Assembly: GCA_002352665.1 (NCBI GenBank)
Contig: DEIV01000044.1
Span: forward strand, 103,042 to 167,041
From: Flavobacteriaceae bacterium UBA2765
GTDB lineage: Bacteria; Bacteroidota; Bacteroidia; Flavobacteriales; Flavobacteriaceae
Reading direction: 5' to 3'
DNA length: 64,000 bases
The translations under genes and the position numbers were made by a program. The notes under the pieces were generated by a model that was not told the DNA's origin, made no database searches, and saw nothing but the letters and a program-made list of their open reading frames with translations. Within the stretch, counting starts at the first letter, position 1; every line of letters begins with the position of its first letter. Shown piece by piece: positions 63,301 to 64,000 of the stretch.

Positions 63301-63678
63301 CATATCAACTTTAAGGTTTCTAATGTAACGCTCAATATGTATTTAGAAAAACCCAATGTGCTTCTGTTAGATGCTAAAAATCAAGATATTACAATTAACA
63401 TATATCCTGAATTTAAACTAAAAACCCAACCTAATTATAAAGATTTTTTAAGGTTTAATAATCTATTTTTTAAGAGTGATGGTGTTGGTTATTTTTACTT
63501 AGATGCCAAGCTAATAAGTAAATGTACACTTAAAAAAGGAAATCCCTACGATGGTATTATCATTAGGCAATATGAAGATGGAAAGTTTAAGTATTCGAAA
63601 TATAAAGAAGGAAAACGCATGGAAAAGAAGAAAGGTTTAACCAAAGATGAATTATTAAATATAATAAATAAATACTAG
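60355..63678 (+). CDS. Very large exported YwqK/MORN-repeat protein
   Basis: The protein has 1107 residues with a signal peptide (LLLLSIATNLTAQ). Nearly its whole length is made of YwqK/MORN-type repeats of about 22-50 residues with the pattern 'Y.NGK..G...', for example YYINGQKSEIRNYKKGILDG, ISKGINKNNKPWEGEF, KGKQIAKGIYKNDIPFTGTF, and YKNGQLNGKIQYFKNQNLVA. There are more than fifteen such units. The last ~170 residues have a different, beta-rich character (ATGFLTYKTNSDTFEKYNEL). It is the third repeat-protein gene of this run and is followed by a small membrane protein after 4 bases. Substrate and partner unknown. Confidence 0.78.
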   Translation: MKKIILLLLLSIATNLTAQKDILYFDAGWNKTTKAEAKFYRPIPLKKTGNLYQVKDYYITGSLQMEGYYSNIEKEELEGKVVWYYINGQKSEIRNYKKGILDGTSTYYNKEGFLRAEGIFKNNIRWTGRFFDAFSDGYVPEFKEGKKIAQVRYYNKSNQVAVKLVFVNDSTSINSSFARDGKKLGEMLYINQYPTDGVQYFWFETEVDNEILSVERYETYKNKAANGEKATFDRSGKLLAKGIKKEGAPYSGTFYNTNYNLRETYVLGKLEGEQITYSEKGEVIAKGINKDGKPYSGSFIDNQYLKHNDLKLRNYVKGSLEGEEISFTSKEKVISKGINKNNKPWEGEFVDDYLQITTYKNGQQEGKQTKYYTANFKIIIEYYHIHLGKKEGESVHFDKKGKQIAKGIYKNDIPFTGTFYDEYYNTLSSYKEGKKHGFFKQYDNKGKIIAQQEYDEGQISGLVKSDSYIEDKICECEYKKGKPFDGEVCESYSVNYYKNGKIVKKETYNRDDLKTLEEVITYTNEGLIAQNSTFFENKSYQLTYKNNKPFNGEEFSTYDRRLTTYTDGVKNGPFTEYTYEGVFIEGNYKDNMWEGTLTFEDRLHNKITTCIFKSGKPLDGTVISNYCITNYQNGLKTGPEACNTNLYFKKNNEYEIVYDSITQNYKNGQLNGKIQYFKNQNLVADGQYVNGNPREGTFFINKTFQNLYKGGKLVKSTYYFGMYKHVDIFENYLISKEITYKDNAIIYEGDFKNGNEYNGTFISIDNKEEPRSFTRTPYKNGKKQGKEHVINSIENKIEEVNTYDEGVILHKIKKFPFKGLDSITGIYKKGKPFSGHFHTLKGIIEKIEHYKKGKKTGYQYYYSTAGSLLKPVLDSINYVNGKPFDGIDIEVNKNYHKHFYKKGKRTQTDVYSMYYQGISDLPDYRVTPTATGFLTYKTNSDTFEKYNELSYTNAAKTEGKVEFFTEKEKGYLKFKNKELIDVHINFKVSNVTLNMYLEKPNVLLLDAKNQDITINIYPEFKLKTQPNYKDFLRFNNLFFKSDGVGYFYLDAKLISKCTLKKGNPYDGIIIRQYEDGKFKYSKYKEGKRMEKKKGLTKDELLNIINKY

Positions 63679-63682
63679 AACA

Positions 63683-63982
63683 ATGGAATTTAATAAAACA
63701 AACAACCTTATTTATATAGCTTTTGTAATTCATGTCGCCTTATCATTATTAGCCGGATTAGACGAGGAAATAATTCTTTACATTATGTCTATACCCTTAA
63801 TAGGAAACGTAGTAGGCTTATATTTTTTAAGTTTTACAGATAAGATAAAATTGGGAGCCAAAATATTCATGATAAGTAGTTTTTTCTTCGTTCCCATTGG
63901 TATGATAGGAATTATAGGCTGTAGAAAAGTAATAGACAGTTTAACCGAAAAAGAATTTTTTAAAACTAGAACAAATGATTAG
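63683..63982 (+). CDS. Small membrane protein of unknown function
   Basis: The 99-residue protein has three membrane segments (about residues 10-25, 29-50 and 57-82) and a charged C-terminus. No family recognised; it differs from the small membrane paralogues at 53.3-54.0 kb. Its stop codon overlaps a further ATG (63975) on the same strand, so the gene run continues past the window. Confidence 0.65.
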   Translation: MEFNKTNNLIYIAFVIHVALSLLAGLDEEIILYIMSIPLIGNVVGLYFLSFTDKIKLGAKIFMISSFFFVPIGMIGIIGCRKVIDSLTEKEFFKTRTND

Positions 63983-64000
63983 AGAATTTAAATCAAGCAA
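63975..64000 (+). CDS. Start of a further gene, cut by the right edge
   Basis: An ATG at 63975 overlaps the preceding stop by 8 bases and opens a frame reading MIREFKSS up to the window end. Only 8 codons are seen, so nothing can be said of the product. Confidence 0.3.

Noticed and set aside
49096..64000. Region 49-64 kb as a prophage or integrative element
   Set aside because: No integrase, phage structural gene, tRNA attachment site or direct repeat is visible; base composition is like the rest by eye.

Overview
The window is AT-rich chromosomal DNA from a member of the Bacteroidota, most likely a marine Flavobacteriaceae. The evidence is the flavobacterial -7 promoter element TAnnTTTG in front of several genes, a sprE-like gliding/type IX secretion lipoprotein gene beside the ATP synthase operon, atpB with a long His-rich N-terminal extension, many lipoproteins with SusD-type lipoboxes, and genes that begin without strong Shine-Dalgarno sequences. 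I see no rRNA, tRNA, CRISPR array, transposase, integrase or phage gene.

Region 1 (1-14.8 kb) is a carbohydrate locus. It opens with the tail of a VCBS/FG-GAP exported protein and a vanadium-haloperoxidase-type PAP2 lipoprotein. An SLC45-type sugar transporter and a GH37 trehalase follow. Then come the parts expected for a 3-keto-glycoside route: a GMC dehydrogenase with its Tat-type small subunit (oxidation at C3), two DUF1080 3-keto-disaccharide hydrolase lipoproteins (cleavage), an exported TIM-barrel isomerase/epimerase lipoprotein, and three Gfo/Idh/MocA oxidoreductases, one exported and two cytoplasmic. Trehalose is the natural guess for the substrate.

Region 2 (14.8-31.9 kb) is mostly core metabolism: a saccharopine-dehydrogenase-like enzyme, pckA, dinB, two glutamate dehydrogenase paralogues on either side of a tandem-REC/PEP-pyruvate-binding protein, pheS, a retropepsin-like protein, purM and sprE. 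pckA and the second gdhA share a 15-base LacI/PurR-like box upstream.

Region 3 (32-39.9 kb) runs from bactofilin into the F1Fo ATP synthase operon (atpZ, a small membrane protein, atpB, E, F, H, A, G). A secreted protein of unknown function with duplicated domains lies between atpH and atpA. There are repeat elements on both sides of atpA and a strong hairpin between atpE and atpF. The operon ends at an intrinsic terminator. atpD and atpC are not in the window.

Region 4 (39.9-48.6 kb) holds small housekeeping and signalling genes (a D-2-hydroxyacid dehydrogenase, a membrane LuxR-type regulator, DUF4199, DUF1801, VOC, an MtfA-like peptidase, a CBS protein), then galK-galT with their own promoter, then a Tat-type Gfo/Idh/MocA gene translationally coupled to a DoxX membrane protein.

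Region 5 (49-64 kb) is an accessory region, all on the plus strand and mostly of unknown function: a three-gene unit with two zinc-ribbon proteins; an exported NADase-type glycan-binding protein, a DUF1266 lipoprotein and an exported unknown; then a run of small membrane-protein paralogues, two related exported proteins with a Ca-binding-like motif, two large exported YwqK/MORN-type repeat proteins, a WG-repeat protein and an ankyrin/DUF6891-like cytoplasmic protein. Such families commonly occur in toxin-immunity neighbourhoods, but no toxin is visible here. This is the least explained part of the window.
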